Origin: Bin5 sp022827195
GTDB lineage: Bacteria; Chloroflexota; Anaerolineae; Caldilineales; Caldilineaceae
Direction: 5' to 3'
DNA: 64,000 bases
Assembly: GCA_965208275.1 (NCBI GenBank)
Contig: OZ242331.1
Span: 3,844,001 to 3,908,000, forward strand
A program made the position numbers and the translations under genes. Of the stretch, positions 9,591-18,736 are shown in pieces (position 1 is the stretch's first letter; each line of letters starts with the position of its first letter). The notes beneath the pieces are model-generated. The model was not told where the DNA came from, searched no databases, and worked only from the letters and a program-made list of their open reading frames with translations.

Positions 9591-12500
9591 CTACTCGACC
9601 GTAGCTTCTTCCCCGATAGCGGTTGGGCTCTCGATGGGGGAATTGAGAAAACGGGCACTCAACTCCGCCAGAGCTGCCAAGATGATGTTGCGCCTTTGCA
9701 CGCCGCAATCCTCCAGCGCCTTTTCCAGCCTCTCGATTAGCTGTTCGACTTCAGAAAGCTCCAAGTCGGTCACGTCAAAAACGTCCTGCACTGTTGCGCG
9801 CTGGCCGTTCATGCCGACGGTGACGGCCATGGCGTGGCGTTTGTCGGTACGTCCTTTGACGTGGGCAAATGACTCCAAGTGGTTGAAATCCTGCGCCATG
9901 TCCGCCAAAGCAACGGCAGCCCGATCGATATCGGCATCTACCCATGTGGGAGGCGGTTTGTTGGTCGCCATGCTGGCTAGGCTTTCCATGTCCTGTTCGC
10001 TGCCGTAGAAATGGGATAGGCGGACGACGAAAGCTTCAAGGCGGTGATCGCCGCTCAATTGGCGGATGTTTTCGGCGCGGGCGCGCAGTTCCGCCAACAG
10101 TTTGGGGGATGCGTTGGGCACTTGCAGTTCCGTAAGCAACGTCTCGCGCAGGCGGTGCAGCATGGCGGGGTATGCCTCTTGCAATTCGAGCAGCCCTGAG
10201 CGAACGTTGTCAGCAATATGCCCCAAAGTGTCTTCGTTTTCCAATTCGGTGTCAATTGAGAGACTCTGGGGAATGTCGTAGAAGAGTAGACTATTGGGGT
10301 CACTGGCCTGTTTGAAGAGCTGGCGCACCTGTTTGGCGTTGACGGAAAGACCTTGTGTGCGGCCCACCCAAGGAGGCAAATGGTCATAGACGGCGACCAA
10401 TCCTCTGGCTACATCGAGAGGTTCCAGATTGGGTAGCGTATTGGCCGAATCGAGTTCGCGTACGATGCCCACCATCTCCGAAAGTAGCGCGCGTTGCTGA
10501 TCGGTCAGATCCATCCACCTTAATTGTACAGAGTTCGGGTCCTTGGCGAGGAATTCCATGTCTAGGTCAGTGATCTGACTTTGAAAGATGCTTTGGCGGT
10601 AGAAGGCCAGTTCGCGCTTCTTGGAAAGGATGAAGGCCGCGGCCAGTACCGGCAGCAGGCCGTCCTTTATGCCAATGGGGGGTTCGCGCCAGATGTCGTA
10701 GATCTCGGCAAGCGGAACTGTACGGCGCTGATTGGACTCCAGTAACTCCGCAGCCGCTTGCCAGGCCGGAGAAAGATTACGAGGATCGTTACCGATTGTG
10801 GGATCGACGAAACGCCATTCCTGGTCGACTTTGCGATAGACGTCGCTGGCTCTCAAAATGGAGTCATACAGTCCGCCTTCGGCCGGGTAGCCTTTGATAC
10901 CCAATCGCTCTTCACCTTCACTCAGTGCCATACTCCTGAGTAGCGCGTTGCGGGCTGCCACGGCGTTGCCCGACGGCTTGCCACGATTGAGTAGCTCATT
11001 GCGCAGACGTGGCGATGAGCCAAAGCGGTCCTTCGCCAGATCCGACGCTAGCGCGTTGCGTTGGGCCTGGTTGCACTGATTTCCCTTTAGCTCTTTCGAG
11101 AACCATAGGGCCGAATCCAGAGCGCGGCTCATCTCGTTTGCCATTAGACCGCGTAAATCTGCTATGCGGGATTCGACCTCCCTGCGGGCTATCCTATCCC
11201 CCTGCAGCTGTGGTGACTCGGCTCTTACCTGCTCGACAGCCAGCAGTTCGCGAACCAAAATGGGGAAGTTCCACGTAACCTGCGCTAGTCCGATCACGAG
11301 GTCCCAATCTTGGACTTCGTGAACAATGCTCTGAGCAACATGAGTGGCTAGTCTATGATGCTCACCTTTCGTGGGCAGGGCGAGAAGGAAGGTCCCGACC
11401 GCGCCATCCTGTGGGCGGTAGGCGGCCACGTTTGCCTGAACGTCTGCAAGGGGCGCGATGGCTACGTCGTACCAGCGCAGCGCGCCAGTTTCATGGTAGT
11501 GGCGTTTGGCGACAATGGGCCGGAGATCGGCAATTTCGTTCAGTTTGGTGAAGTCCACCTCTGGCATGGTTGCCAGCACATGACCAACGGCGTCATCGAT
11601 ATCGAAGTCGCTGCCTTCGAAGACGCTGTAGGAGTTGTTGAATTTGCGGAAAATGATCAACGACCACGCTTGCAACTCTTCGAGTGCGTCTTTGACTGCA
11701 ATCTCACTGTAGCGGGGCAATGCCAACCACAGGGCGTCATCATTCGCAACAAGCCCCGACCGTTCCTTGAAGAGATCGATCAGCGATATTGTTTTGAGAA
11801 TAAGCAGATGTAGCTCACCACCACCCATCGCCTCGCAACGTTCCAACGCGTCCACGGCCAATGCCCAGCGATGTCCATCGGGCGAAGCCATGATGGAGGG
11901 TTCCAGATTGAAGCGCAGATAGTCCCACAGTAGGTCGGGCGAGTAGAGTTCAACGTCTTGCGAGCTGCGCAGAAACTCCCGGAATCCGCTCGGCTCGGTG
12001 GAGTTGAGAAAGCCGAAGATACTGCGCTGGTTCTGACCGAATCTGCGGCGGGAGATCGGACCCAGGAGGCAGGCGACGATAGGATGAAGGGGCCAGCAGT
12101 TCTCCAATAGCTGTGGCAGATCTTCAGACGCTGTTCGATTCGTCAAGGTCGCTATTCTTCGTGAAAGCGGGCTAGGCGGCGTCGGTTCATGGTCGCTCTC
12201 GATGGCCTTGCCGAGGAGGGCAATCTGCTCGTCAACACCGGTGTTTACGGGTAGGTCGATGAAGCGGCCTTGGATCTTGGCCCACTCCTCACGCATCTCA
12301 CGCGAGAGACGATGGGAGTACTCGTCGAAGGCCTGGTGGAGGATGCCCACGAAGACAAGGCGTCCGTCGCTGCGGGAGGCGAGTTCGGCAAGTTGCTGGA
12401 AGAAGTAGACGTCGGAGATGTCACGCGCCGCGCCTTCGAGGAACTTGCCCATTTCGTCGACAATAATCAACAGGCCGCCGGAGGACTCGGGATCGCGCGC

Positions 12501-12971
12501 GGCGATATCATTCAGCTCTTCAAGGACCTGTTGCTCATGCCAGAGCAATGGCGCGTGGCCCTTAACGAACCCGCACGAGGCTAACGCCTCGCCGGTAGCT
12601 TGTTCGGGCCGGTCGCGACGTCCTACGATGGGAAGGATATGCCAACCTGATTTGCGTGGCGGCAGGCCTTTCCGAATGACTGCGGTGGTTTCTTTTCCGA
12701 GCAGTCTGGCCGCGCGCATTCTCAAAGCCTTGTCGCGGTCGAGCAGGGCAGTAAGTGCAACGGCTAGACTTGACTTGCCGCTTCCGTAAGGGCCGGTCCA
12801 CGTGAAAGCGCCCTGCCTAGTCTCAGACACATGGCGAGCCATTTCTTCCAGGAGCACGCCAAATGATCGGGGGCAGACAAAGCCCTTCAGCGCGTCAGGA
12901 TCGCCCAGGTCGGTGTCGATGCGTATGGCCCGCTGAAAGCGGCGGGAGACTTTCACGCGGTTAGTCAACAT
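9591..12971 (-). CDS. sspC: SspC-like large P-loop ATPase
   Basis: An 1126-residue ATPase. Walker A is GPYGSGKSSLA at about 60-70 and Walker B is GLLIIVDEMGKFLE at about 166-179, both in the N-terminal third. The long remainder is mostly helical with no membrane segment. Its start overlaps the end of the DUF4007 gene by 11 bases, and sspD follows directly. Order, size and motifs agree with SspC, the ATPase of the single-strand phosphorothioation machinery SspABCD. It probably powers loading or scanning by the modification complex. A DndF/DptH-like ATPase is the alternative, but the neighbours favour SspC. Confidence 0.8.
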   Translation of the reverse strand: MLTNRVKVSRRFQRAIRIDTDLGDPDALKGFVCPRSFGVLLEEMARHVSETRQGAFTWTGPYGSGKSSLAVALTALLDRDKALRMRAARLLGKETTAVIRKGLPPRKSGWHILPIVGRRDRPEQATGEALASCGFVKGHAPLLWHEQQVLEELNDIAARDPESSGGLLIIVDEMGKFLEGAARDISDVYFFQQLAELASRSDGRLVFVGILHQAFDEYSHRLSREMREEWAKIQGRFIDLPVNTGVDEQIALLGKAIESDHEPTPPSPLSRRIATLTNRTASEDLPQLLENCWPLHPIVACLLGPISRRRFGQNQRSIFGFLNSTEPSGFREFLRSSQDVELYSPDLLWDYLRFNLEPSIMASPDGHRWALAVDALERCEAMGGGELHLLILKTISLIDLFKERSGLVANDDALWLALPRYSEIAVKDALEELQAWSLIIFRKFNNSYSVFEGSDFDIDDAVGHVLATMPEVDFTKLNEIADLRPIVAKRHYHETGALRWYDVAIAPLADVQANVAAYRPQDGAVGTFLLALPTKGEHHRLATHVAQSIVHEVQDWDLVIGLAQVTWNFPILVRELLAVEQVRAESPQLQGDRIARREVESRIADLRGLMANEMSRALDSALWFSKELKGNQCNQAQRNALASDLAKDRFGSSPRLRNELLNRGKPSGNAVAARNALLRSMALSEGEERLGIKGYPAEGGLYDSILRASDVYRKVDQEWRFVDPTIGNDPRNLSPAWQAAAELLESNQRRTVPLAEIYDIWREPPIGIKDGLLPVLAAAFILSKKRELAFYRQSIFQSQITDLDMEFLAKDPNSVQLRWMDLTDQQRALLSEMVGIVRELDSANTLPNLEPLDVARGLVAVYDHLPPWVGRTQGLSVNAKQVRQLFKQASDPNSLLFYDIPQSLSIDTELENEDTLGHIADNVRSGLLELQEAYPAMLHRLRETLLTELQVPNASPKLLAELRARAENIRQLSGDHRLEAFVVRLSHFYGSEQDMESLASMATNKPPPTWVDADIDRAAVALADMAQDFNHLESFAHVKGRTDKRHAMAVTVGMNGQRATVQDVFDVTDLELSEVEQLIERLEKALEDCGVQRRNIILAALAELSARFLNSPIESPTAIGEEATVE

Positions 12972-13932
12972 GGAACGGATCCTGATGGCGGTCAGCGGAA
13001 TAGTGTCGTTCCACGTAGTTCAATACCTCTTCAGTGCTCAGTGACTGGCTACGAATTAGTTGCTTTAGACCTGCGGTTTCCGACCACCTGTAGATGCCGT
13101 CGCTCGTTTCCTCTAGGGCGGCCAGCATGTCAACCATGTCGTTCTCTTCAAGCATAAAGACGCGTGCGGGGCAGCCGGGTTCATGGTTCAGCGCCTCAAA
13201 AGAGAGTGTATTGGCGTTGCTGAAAGTGCGGTTCCAGAAATCGGTCACGGCGTAACAGAATACACCGGGTCCGAGAGACGGCTTCGATCCGCGCACGAAC
13301 CGGAATTCGTCACGTTTCCCGCCTGGTCTGATTAGGCCAAGTTCGGTCAGCGGTGAGTCGAGGCTATCCTCGAAACTGGCGTTCCCGGGCGCGGACTGCG
13401 TGACATAGGTACGAATGAAGCAGGCAACATCCCTACGAATCGTATGCAAAGATCCCCGGGGCCACTCGCGATCCTCTGCGAGCTGCTTGATGCCCGATAT
13501 CAGCGTCTCGCGCTCAAATGAGATGGAGGGGTGGTGGTGGAATGCCCAGAACCAGGTCGTCTTCGTCGCCCTGCCGCACAGATGCCAGTGAATCAGCCAG
13601 GAGGTGGCCGGGGCTTCCATGAAGGGGTCCAGGCCCTGTTCGCCAAAAATAAGTTGACCCAACGCAGTCGTGGAGATTCCTCTTTGGCCAGGCGACTCCT
13701 CGATGATTCCTGTGACATTGGCCCAATGGCGCATCGAGGCCACCATGTTCTTGCCCACGCCGAAGCGGGCGATGGCATCGGGACCGGAGAAGATTGCTCT
13801 GTTGTCGTCGTCGTTTTTGGAGTCCTGCACGGCGTCGAAGGCTTTCTTCAGCCAGCCGTAGCGCAGGGGGAAGGTCTCATGTCCCGACAACTGCGGAGTA
13901 TAGTCGTCGTGGTAGAGAGGACCTCGCAGCAT
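12961..13932 (-). CDS. sspB: DUF4007 protein, SspB-like
   Basis: A 323-residue protein with the clear DUF4007 signature near the N-terminus (LSGHETFPLRYGWLKK) and then FGVGKNMVASMRHW. SspB of the SspABCD systems belongs to this family, as I recall it, and is described as the nicking component. It is first in the minus-strand operon and divergent from the cysteine desulfurase. The gene overlaps sspC by 11 bases. The family call is strong; the biochemical role rests on known homologues. Confidence 0.85.
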   Translation of the reverse strand: MLRGPLYHDDYTPQLSGHETFPLRYGWLKKAFDAVQDSKNDDDNRAIFSGPDAIARFGVGKNMVASMRHWANVTGIIEESPGQRGISTTALGQLIFGEQGLDPFMEAPATSWLIHWHLCGRATKTTWFWAFHHHPSISFERETLISGIKQLAEDREWPRGSLHTIRRDVACFIRTYVTQSAPGNASFEDSLDSPLTELGLIRPGGKRDEFRFVRGSKPSLGPGVFCYAVTDFWNRTFSNANTLSFEALNHEPGCPARVFMLEENDMVDMLAALEETSDGIYRWSETAGLKQLIRSQSLSTEEVLNYVERHYSADRHQDPFHVD

Positions 13933-14033
13933 CGTATTTCAGTTTGCCAGGTTCAAATGTATAGACGATGTCACTCATCTGTTGTATTGTATGGCCAAGT
14001 CTACCACTCTATGCGGAATCCGCCCATTTGATA
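13933..14033. promoter_or_regulatory. Divergent promoter region of the phosphorothioation island
   Basis: Only about 100 bases separate sspB (leftward) from sspA (rightward), so both promoters must lie here. The stretch is AT-rich compared with its surroundings, with TATA-like elements such as gtatag and tgtattgtatgg, but no pair matches the consensus -35/-10 well. I assign the function from gene layout, not from a clear motif. Confidence 0.4.
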
Positions 14034-15206
14034 ATGCGCGACACGAAAACCATTTACGCCGATTACCAATCAACCACGCCGGTCGATCCACGGGTGATGG
14101 AAAAGATGGCTCCCCACTGGCGGTCATCTTTCGGCAACCCTCATTCAAGCGATCATATCGTTGGTTGGCAAGCCGCCAAAGCGGTCGATAAGTCCAAGGC
14201 AGCCATCGCCAGTCTGATCGGCGCGGACCGCGATGAGATCTTTTTCACCTCTGGGGCAACCGAAGCCAACAATTTGGCGCTGTTCGGCCTTGCCAGGCGG
14301 GCGCCGGCTGGCCAGAGGCGAATCTTGGTCGGTGCTACCGAGCATAAATGTGTGTTGGCGGCAGCGCGTGCGCTGGAGGCGCGAGAAGGCTTCACGGTGG
14401 AGGAGATCCCCGTGGACCGCGAGGGATTCATCGACATTGACGCACTGGCGGCTACGCTCGATGAGACGACACTGATTGTGTCGATCATGGCCGTCAACAA
14501 CGAGATCGGGACAATCCAAGACATTCCCCGTATCGCAGGGATCATTGCCGGTAGCGGAGCCCTCTTTCACTGCGACGCGGCGCAGGCTGCGTGCGCCGAA
14601 GATACAGGCGAACTCGCGGTCCATTCCGACCTGATCAGCTTGTCCGGGCATAAGATTTACGGACCGCAGGGCATCGGCGTGTTGTACATCAGGCGGGATA
14701 TACACGAGAGCGTTGAGCCAATCATCTATGGTGGAGGGCAGCAGAACGATCTTCGCTCCGGCACCGTTCCTGTGCCCCTGTGTGTTGGGATGGCGGCGGC
14801 GGCTGAGATTCTGCAGACAGGCGAAGGGGCGGAAGAGCGTAAACGGGTGGCGAGTCAGCGGGATGCGTTCGTAGAGCGCTTACAGGGGAGCGGCCATTTG
14901 GTGGCCGTCAATGGACCGACTTGCGGGCGGCGACACCCTGGCAATGCCAACTTGCGATTTGACGGATATGTCGCGCAGGAGGTTTTGGGCGCCCTACAAC
15001 CCCACCTTGCTGCGTCTACGGGTTCGGCCTGCACCTCCGGCATCCCCGAACCCTCTCATGTCCTGCGCGCCATAGGGCTTTCACTTGATCAGTCAGACGC
15101 CTCGATTCGCTTCAGCTTCGGCCGCTTCACGAGCGACACTGAGATCGAGCGGGCCGCCGGCCTTGTCATCGACTGCTTGCAGACGGCAGCGGTACAGCCC
15201 GGGTAG
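14034..15206 (+). CDS. sspA: Cysteine desulfurase, SspA/DndA-type (NifS/IscS family)
   Basis: A 390-residue PLP enzyme that takes sulfur from cysteine and passes it on as a persulfide. The N-terminus is YADYQSTTPVDPRV, with the conserved GATEANNLAL, the PLP lysine in SLSGHKIYGPQGIG and the catalytic cysteine in STGSACTSGIPEPSHVL. The in-frame ATG at 14034 is chosen because homologues begin at IYADYQ; the open frame runs upstream to 13968 without similarity. It is divergent from sspBCD, as expected for a sulfur donor. A housekeeping IscS is possible, but no Isc or Suf partner genes are nearby. Confidence 0.9.
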   Translation: MRDTKTIYADYQSTTPVDPRVMEKMAPHWRSSFGNPHSSDHIVGWQAAKAVDKSKAAIASLIGADRDEIFFTSGATEANNLALFGLARRAPAGQRRILVGATEHKCVLAAARALEAREGFTVEEIPVDREGFIDIDALAATLDETTLIVSIMAVNNEIGTIQDIPRIAGIIAGSGALFHCDAAQAACAEDTGELAVHSDLISLSGHKIYGPQGIGVLYIRRDIHESVEPIIYGGGQQNDLRSGTVPVPLCVGMAAAAEILQTGEGAEERKRVASQRDAFVERLQGSGHLVAVNGPTCGRRHPGNANLRFDGYVAQEVLGALQPHLAASTGSACTSGIPEPSHVLRAIGLSLDQSDASIRFSFGRFTSDTEIERAAGLVIDCLQTAAVQPG

Positions 15207-15232
15207 TTCTGTCACGTGTTGATCTGTTGGGC

Positions 15233-15420
15233 TCAGAAGTTAGGCGGTCGATACTGCTGTGTCTCGACCCTTTCGCGCCAAGCTGGAGGAGCATGCATGG
15301 AAGGGACATTTCCAGCTTCGAGATCGTCGAACCAAGCACTTGATTCGAGGGACTTCCAACGTCGTTAACGTGGCACGGTAGTTTTGAAACTTCTCACCTT
15401 CGGATGTTCGCCCCTCCACA
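15233..15420 (-). pseudogene. Frameshifted 3' fragment of a paralogue of the adjacent SRA-like gene
   Basis: Read on the minus strand, this stretch encodes FQNYRATLTTLEVP. After a frame change it continues SAWFDDLEAGNVPSMHAPPA and ends RVETQQYRPPNF before a stop. The intact gene at 15525-16244 has FLNYRAVFTILDAP, AWLDDLRAGNVPSGHAPPA and VETGKYRP. DNA similarity is also evident by eye. This is a diverged, broken tandem duplicate of the C-terminal part of that gene. Confidence 0.8.
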
Positions 15421-15454
15421 GGCTCGGTGAATTACTCCATTATACACCTTAGCT

Positions 15455-15477
15455 TGTGGTCCATCTTTTGGGGCCAA
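15455..15477 (-). repeat. Dispersed IS-end-like motif, copy 1
   Basis: On the minus strand this reads ttggccccaaaagatggacc followed by aca. Related copies occur at 19094, 20417 and 42836. The shared core TTGGCCCC, six to eight variable bases, then GGACCAC looks like the end of an insertion sequence whose body is gone. Confidence 0.5.
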
Positions 15478-15524
15478 ACTCAGTCTTCCCCAACCAATTT
15501 TCACAACCTGGCGCGTGGGGACCG

Positions 15525-16244
15525 TCACAACGATACTGTGATGTTCCTCTTTGATGGCTGACGAATGTCCGTGCGCTGAGCGCTAAGCGGTCGATACTTA
15601 CCAGTTTCGACCCACTCCTGCCAAGCAGGGGGCGCGTGCCCTGAAGGAACGTTTCCAGCTCGGAGATCATCGAGCCATGCACGGCTTATTAGGGGGGCGT
15701 CAAGAATGGTAAACACGGCTCTATAGTTCAAAAATCTTTGCCCATCAATCGTTTTCCAAAAGGCAACCAGATCCATGGTTTCAGGCAGATCGTCACCGCC
15801 TGGAACAGCCAATCCCTTGAACTGATAGGACCTGGAACTTACTTGGGTAGCATGTTTTTGAAATACAAAGAAAGGAAAAACGCTTTCGCGTTGGTGGGGC
15901 ACGGCGTGGATCAGCTCGAAGGCTTGGCGCAGAATCCGATTTCCTCCCCTTGGGGTATCGTGAAGTTCTACTCCTGGTATTCTATTGTCGCCGAAGTAAA
16001 AGAACTGACCGGTTTTCATGTTTAGCCAGTCTGGCCATTCCTTTTCTTCACCACTGGTGCAAAGAACGACAAAATTCTTGTTGTCGCCTATTCCCGATGG
16101 TCGGAAACCCCCTAAGTTTCCTATCCCAGGGAGCAATTTAGACAGTGGTTCTCCGGACAGCTGCCCACCTAGCTGACCTTCATAGATCACACCTACGAAT
16201 AGGTCTGCGGTTGCCAGGTCGACATGCTTGACAATATTCGACAT
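15525..16244 (-). CDS. SRA-like (AspBHI N-terminal-like) modified-DNA-binding protein without a nuclease domain
   Basis: 239 residues. The pattern FVGVIYEGQLGG, LSKLLPGIGNLGGFRP, NFVVLCTSGEE, FYFGDNRIPGVELHDTPRGG and AFELIHAVPHQRESVFPFF is one I associate with the N-terminal domain of AspBHI-type restriction enzymes, an SRA-like fold reading modified cytosine. Full enzymes add a C-terminal nuclease; here the frame ends soon after VETGKYRPLS, so the nuclease is missing. It may be a truncated relic or a stand-alone reader. The ATG at 16244 follows a G-rich stretch that could be a ribosome site. Next to phosphorothioation genes it may discriminate modified DNA, which is inference. Confidence 0.6.
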   Translation of the reverse strand: MSNIVKHVDLATADLFVGVIYEGQLGGQLSGEPLSKLLPGIGNLGGFRPSGIGDNKNFVVLCTSGEEKEWPDWLNMKTGQFFYFGDNRIPGVELHDTPRGGNRILRQAFELIHAVPHQRESVFPFFVFQKHATQVSSRSYQFKGLAVPGGDDLPETMDLVAFWKTIDGQRFLNYRAVFTILDAPLISRAWLDDLRAGNVPSGHAPPAWQEWVETGKYRPLSAQRTDIRQPSKRNITVSL

Positions 16245-16440
16245 AAGCTGGCCCCCCTTCTAAGGAGCAATACAACCTATCTGGACAGTAGCACCAATTT
16301 TGGTAGAGTCTACCACGATTCGCACCGATCTGCCCGCCGCAAATTGACCGCGGGTGTAGCCCTCAATAGGGGTGGGATCGTCTGACGGGGAATTCATGCA
16401 GCGGTGGCCAAAACTTCATTCCGGCGTTGGGAGAGGCAGA

Positions 16441-16461
16441 GGGCAGGCACAAGGCCTGCCC
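16441..16461. repeat. Intergenic hairpin GGGCAGGC-acaag-GCCTGCCC
   Basis: A perfect 8-bp stem with a five-base loop. Sequences of the form 'ggcaggcacaaggcctgcc' recur as small intergenic palindromes in many environmental bacteria. There is no adjacent T-run, so a terminator role is not supported. Confidence 0.6.
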
Positions 16462-16560
16462 CTACTGTGGTCGCGGCGTTCGCTGAATGGGGGGCGGCGC
16501 GATGGGCCACTGGTTACATAGGGCTACATTAGATCCTACACACGGAGGGTGGCGTGGTGT

Positions 16561-17283
16561 CAGGGGGGCGTTGCGGGGGGAGTCCGACCGCCCTGAACGG
16601 CCGTGATTCGTGATTCGAACTGCGGGCGCGGCGCACGCACGCGGGGGTCGGCGACGGGATGGAATCGCGCAGGCACGGTGGCGTCGACACGGCTGGCGCT
16701 GACACGTCAGCTGGGGACGCGCACGCACGCTGGTATACCACAGGGGGGCGTTGCGGGGGGAGTCCCCCCGCACAATGGAGGGCCGGAACGGCCTGAACGG
16801 CCGTGATTCGTGACTCGTGATTCGAACTGCGGGCGCCGCGCACGCACGGTGGGGTCGGCGGCAGGCTCGAATCCCGCATGCACGGTGGCATTACCTCCCG
16901 GTCGCTGAACAGTTAGCTGGCTACGCGCACGCACGCTGGTATGCCACAGAGGGGCGTTGCGGGGGGAGTCCCCCCGCACAATGGAGGGCCGGAACGGCCT
17001 GAACGGCCGTGACTCGTGACTCGTGATTCGAACTGCGGGCGCGGCGCACGCACGCGGGGGTCGGCGACGGGCTGGAATCGCGCAGGCACGGTGGCGTCGA
17101 CACGACTTGCGCTGACACGGCAGCTGGGGACACGCACGCACGGAGGCATAGCCCAGGGGGGCGTTGCGGGGGGAGTCCCCCCGCACAAGGGAGGGCCGGA
17201 ACGGCCCGACCGTCCAACGGCCGTAATTCGTGACTCGTGATTCGTGATTCGAACTGCGGGAGTCATGCACGCACGCTGGCATC
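16561..17283. repeat. About 3.5 tandem copies of a ~207-bp GC-rich repeat with strong hairpins
   Basis: Unit starts (aggggggcgttgcgggggga) lie near 16561, 16741, 16948 and 17155. The first interval is 180 bp and the later two are 207 bp. Each later unit has a perfect palindrome with 10-base arms (TGCGGGGGGA and TCCCCCCGCA), for example at 16752-16772, then 'ggccggaacggcctgaacgg' and runs of gtgattcgtgactcg. Long frames on both strands are by-products of the composition and are not called as genes. The array ends just before the IS982-type transposase. Confidence 0.85.
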
Positions 17284-17356
17284 GGCACAAAGTCCCCTGG
17301 TGAGATAACTTTGAAGTTCGCCACAAACAAAGTATCTCGCCAAGAGGACCGACTGC

Positions 17357-18262
17357 ATGATAGCGCACTTTGACGATTTCTGTCGATGGGTCTATGTGGT
17401 CGTTGACGACATGTGCCGGGAACTGGAATGCCACCTGAGACGACCGGGGCCCAAACCGGCGTGTCGTGATCGTGATCTGATCGCCATCTGTCTCATCGGC
17501 GAGTGCCTGGGTTGGGATGTGGAAACAGAGCTACTGAGTCATATGCAGGCACATCGGCATAAGCTTCCCATCTTGCCCGAGCAGAGTAGGTTCAATCGGC
17601 GACGGCGCAACTTGATGCGGATTATCAATGAGATGCGGCGCATGATGTTGGCCCGGATGGCGCTCTTCTGGGACGACCAGTGTGTCGTCGATAGTCTGCC
17701 CATTCATGTCGCTCAGTTCCATCTGGCGCCGCAATCGTGCGGCGACTGGCGCGTGCACGGGGCCAATTGTGGTGTGGTCTCCTCTAAGAAGATGATGATT
17801 TTCGGTAACAAGCTTCATGTGCTGATCACGCTCGGTGGCCTCATCCTCGATTTCGAACTAGCTCCTGCCAGCGTCGGCGACCTGGCTGTCGGTCGCGAAC
17901 TCCTGCAAGAACACGGCAACCGCATCGTCACCGGCGACAAGGCCTACGTCGGTGCACCCGTCGCAGAGGAGCTCTGGCAACACAATCGTATCCGTCTCCT
18001 CACCAAACCGCGCAAAAACCAGAGAAAACAGATCTCTGCTTCCGTCCGTCGCCTCTACAACTCGGTCCGCCAAATCATCGAAACGGTCACCAGTCAACTG
18101 AATGCACAGTTCTCGAGCGATACCAACCATGCCCACACCTTCTGGGGCTTGTGTACCCGACTCGACACGAAGTTGACCGCACACACCCTATGCATCTACA
18201 TCAACCGTCTCTTGGGCGTTCACGACTATCTACAGATCAGGAAACTGGCCTTTCCCAACTAG
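17357..18262 (+). mobile_element. IS982-family transposase
   Basis: A 301-residue DDE transposase. Likely catalytic residues are the D of QCVVDSLPIHV, the D of VTGDKAYVGAP and the E of QIIETVTSQL. The segment VVSSKKMMIFGNKLHVLIT is typical of IS982. The frame is intact from ATG to TAG, so the protein may be functional. I could not find matching terminal inverted repeats in the flanks (17284-17356 and 18263-18300), so the ends are undefined and the copy may be immobile. It lies at the border between the repeat array and a run of small membrane-protein genes. Confidence 0.85.
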
Positions 18263-18271
18263 CATAAGGCC

Positions 18272-18724
18272 CTAGTGATTATCGGCCCACAAAACTAAGA
18301 GAACGAGGATGCCGACAATGGCGAACGGGATGTTGCAAAACGACTGCATGACAATTAGTTCACAGAAGCCTTCGAACTTGTAGAAGTCTTGGCTGTTGCA
18401 AATCTCATTTGTTCGGATCAGATCCACAATGCGCAAAGCCGCATTGATGACCATCGCCATCAAAACAGTTATTGCGGCGTTGGTGAATCGCGTCTCTCTT
18501 CTCAGAGTCCCCAAAGATAGCGCAATGACCAGGACCAGGACAATGACCTCCAGCACGGGAAGAGCAAAAAAATTCAGGATGCCGAACTGTCTATAGTCGA
18601 CTTGCTCCAGATGATGCAACCCAACGATTCCTGCTCGCAAAAGGATCGCCAGTACAGCGACACGAACGGCTCGGCCAGTCGGGGCAAAGGGGCTTGGTGA
18701 GAGCTGTGGATGGGCCAATGTCAT
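18272..18724 (-). CDS. Hypothetical membrane protein, about four helices
   Basis: 150 residues with hydrophobic stretches near VAVLAILLRAGIV, FFALPVLEVIVLVLVIAL, AAITVLMAMVIN and IPFAIVGILVLLVLW, giving about four transmembrane helices. The soluble loop between helices three and four contains two cysteines (NEICN and GFCEL). I recognise no family. It is 12 bases downstream of another small membrane-protein gene on the same strand, so they probably form an operon. The codon use and AT content differ from the metabolic core and suggest an accessory origin. Confidence 0.65.
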   Translation of the reverse strand: MTLAHPQLSPSPFAPTGRAVRVAVLAILLRAGIVGLHHLEQVDYRQFGILNFFALPVLEVIVLVLVIALSLGTLRRETRFTNAAITVLMAMVINAALRIVDLIRTNEICNSQDFYKFEGFCELIVMQSFCNIPFAIVGILVLLVLWADNH

Positions 18725-18736
18725 ATCGTTTTGTCC

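Noticed and set aside
16561..17283. CRISPR array
   Set aside because: The units are about 207 bp of mostly conserved sequence, with no short repeat/unique spacer alternation and no cas genes nearby.
16462..17330. Several 100-200-residue frames within the 207-bp repeat array
   Set aside because: Their peptides simply repeat with the DNA unit (GGLPPQRPP-like) on both strands, so they reflect repeat composition and not coding.
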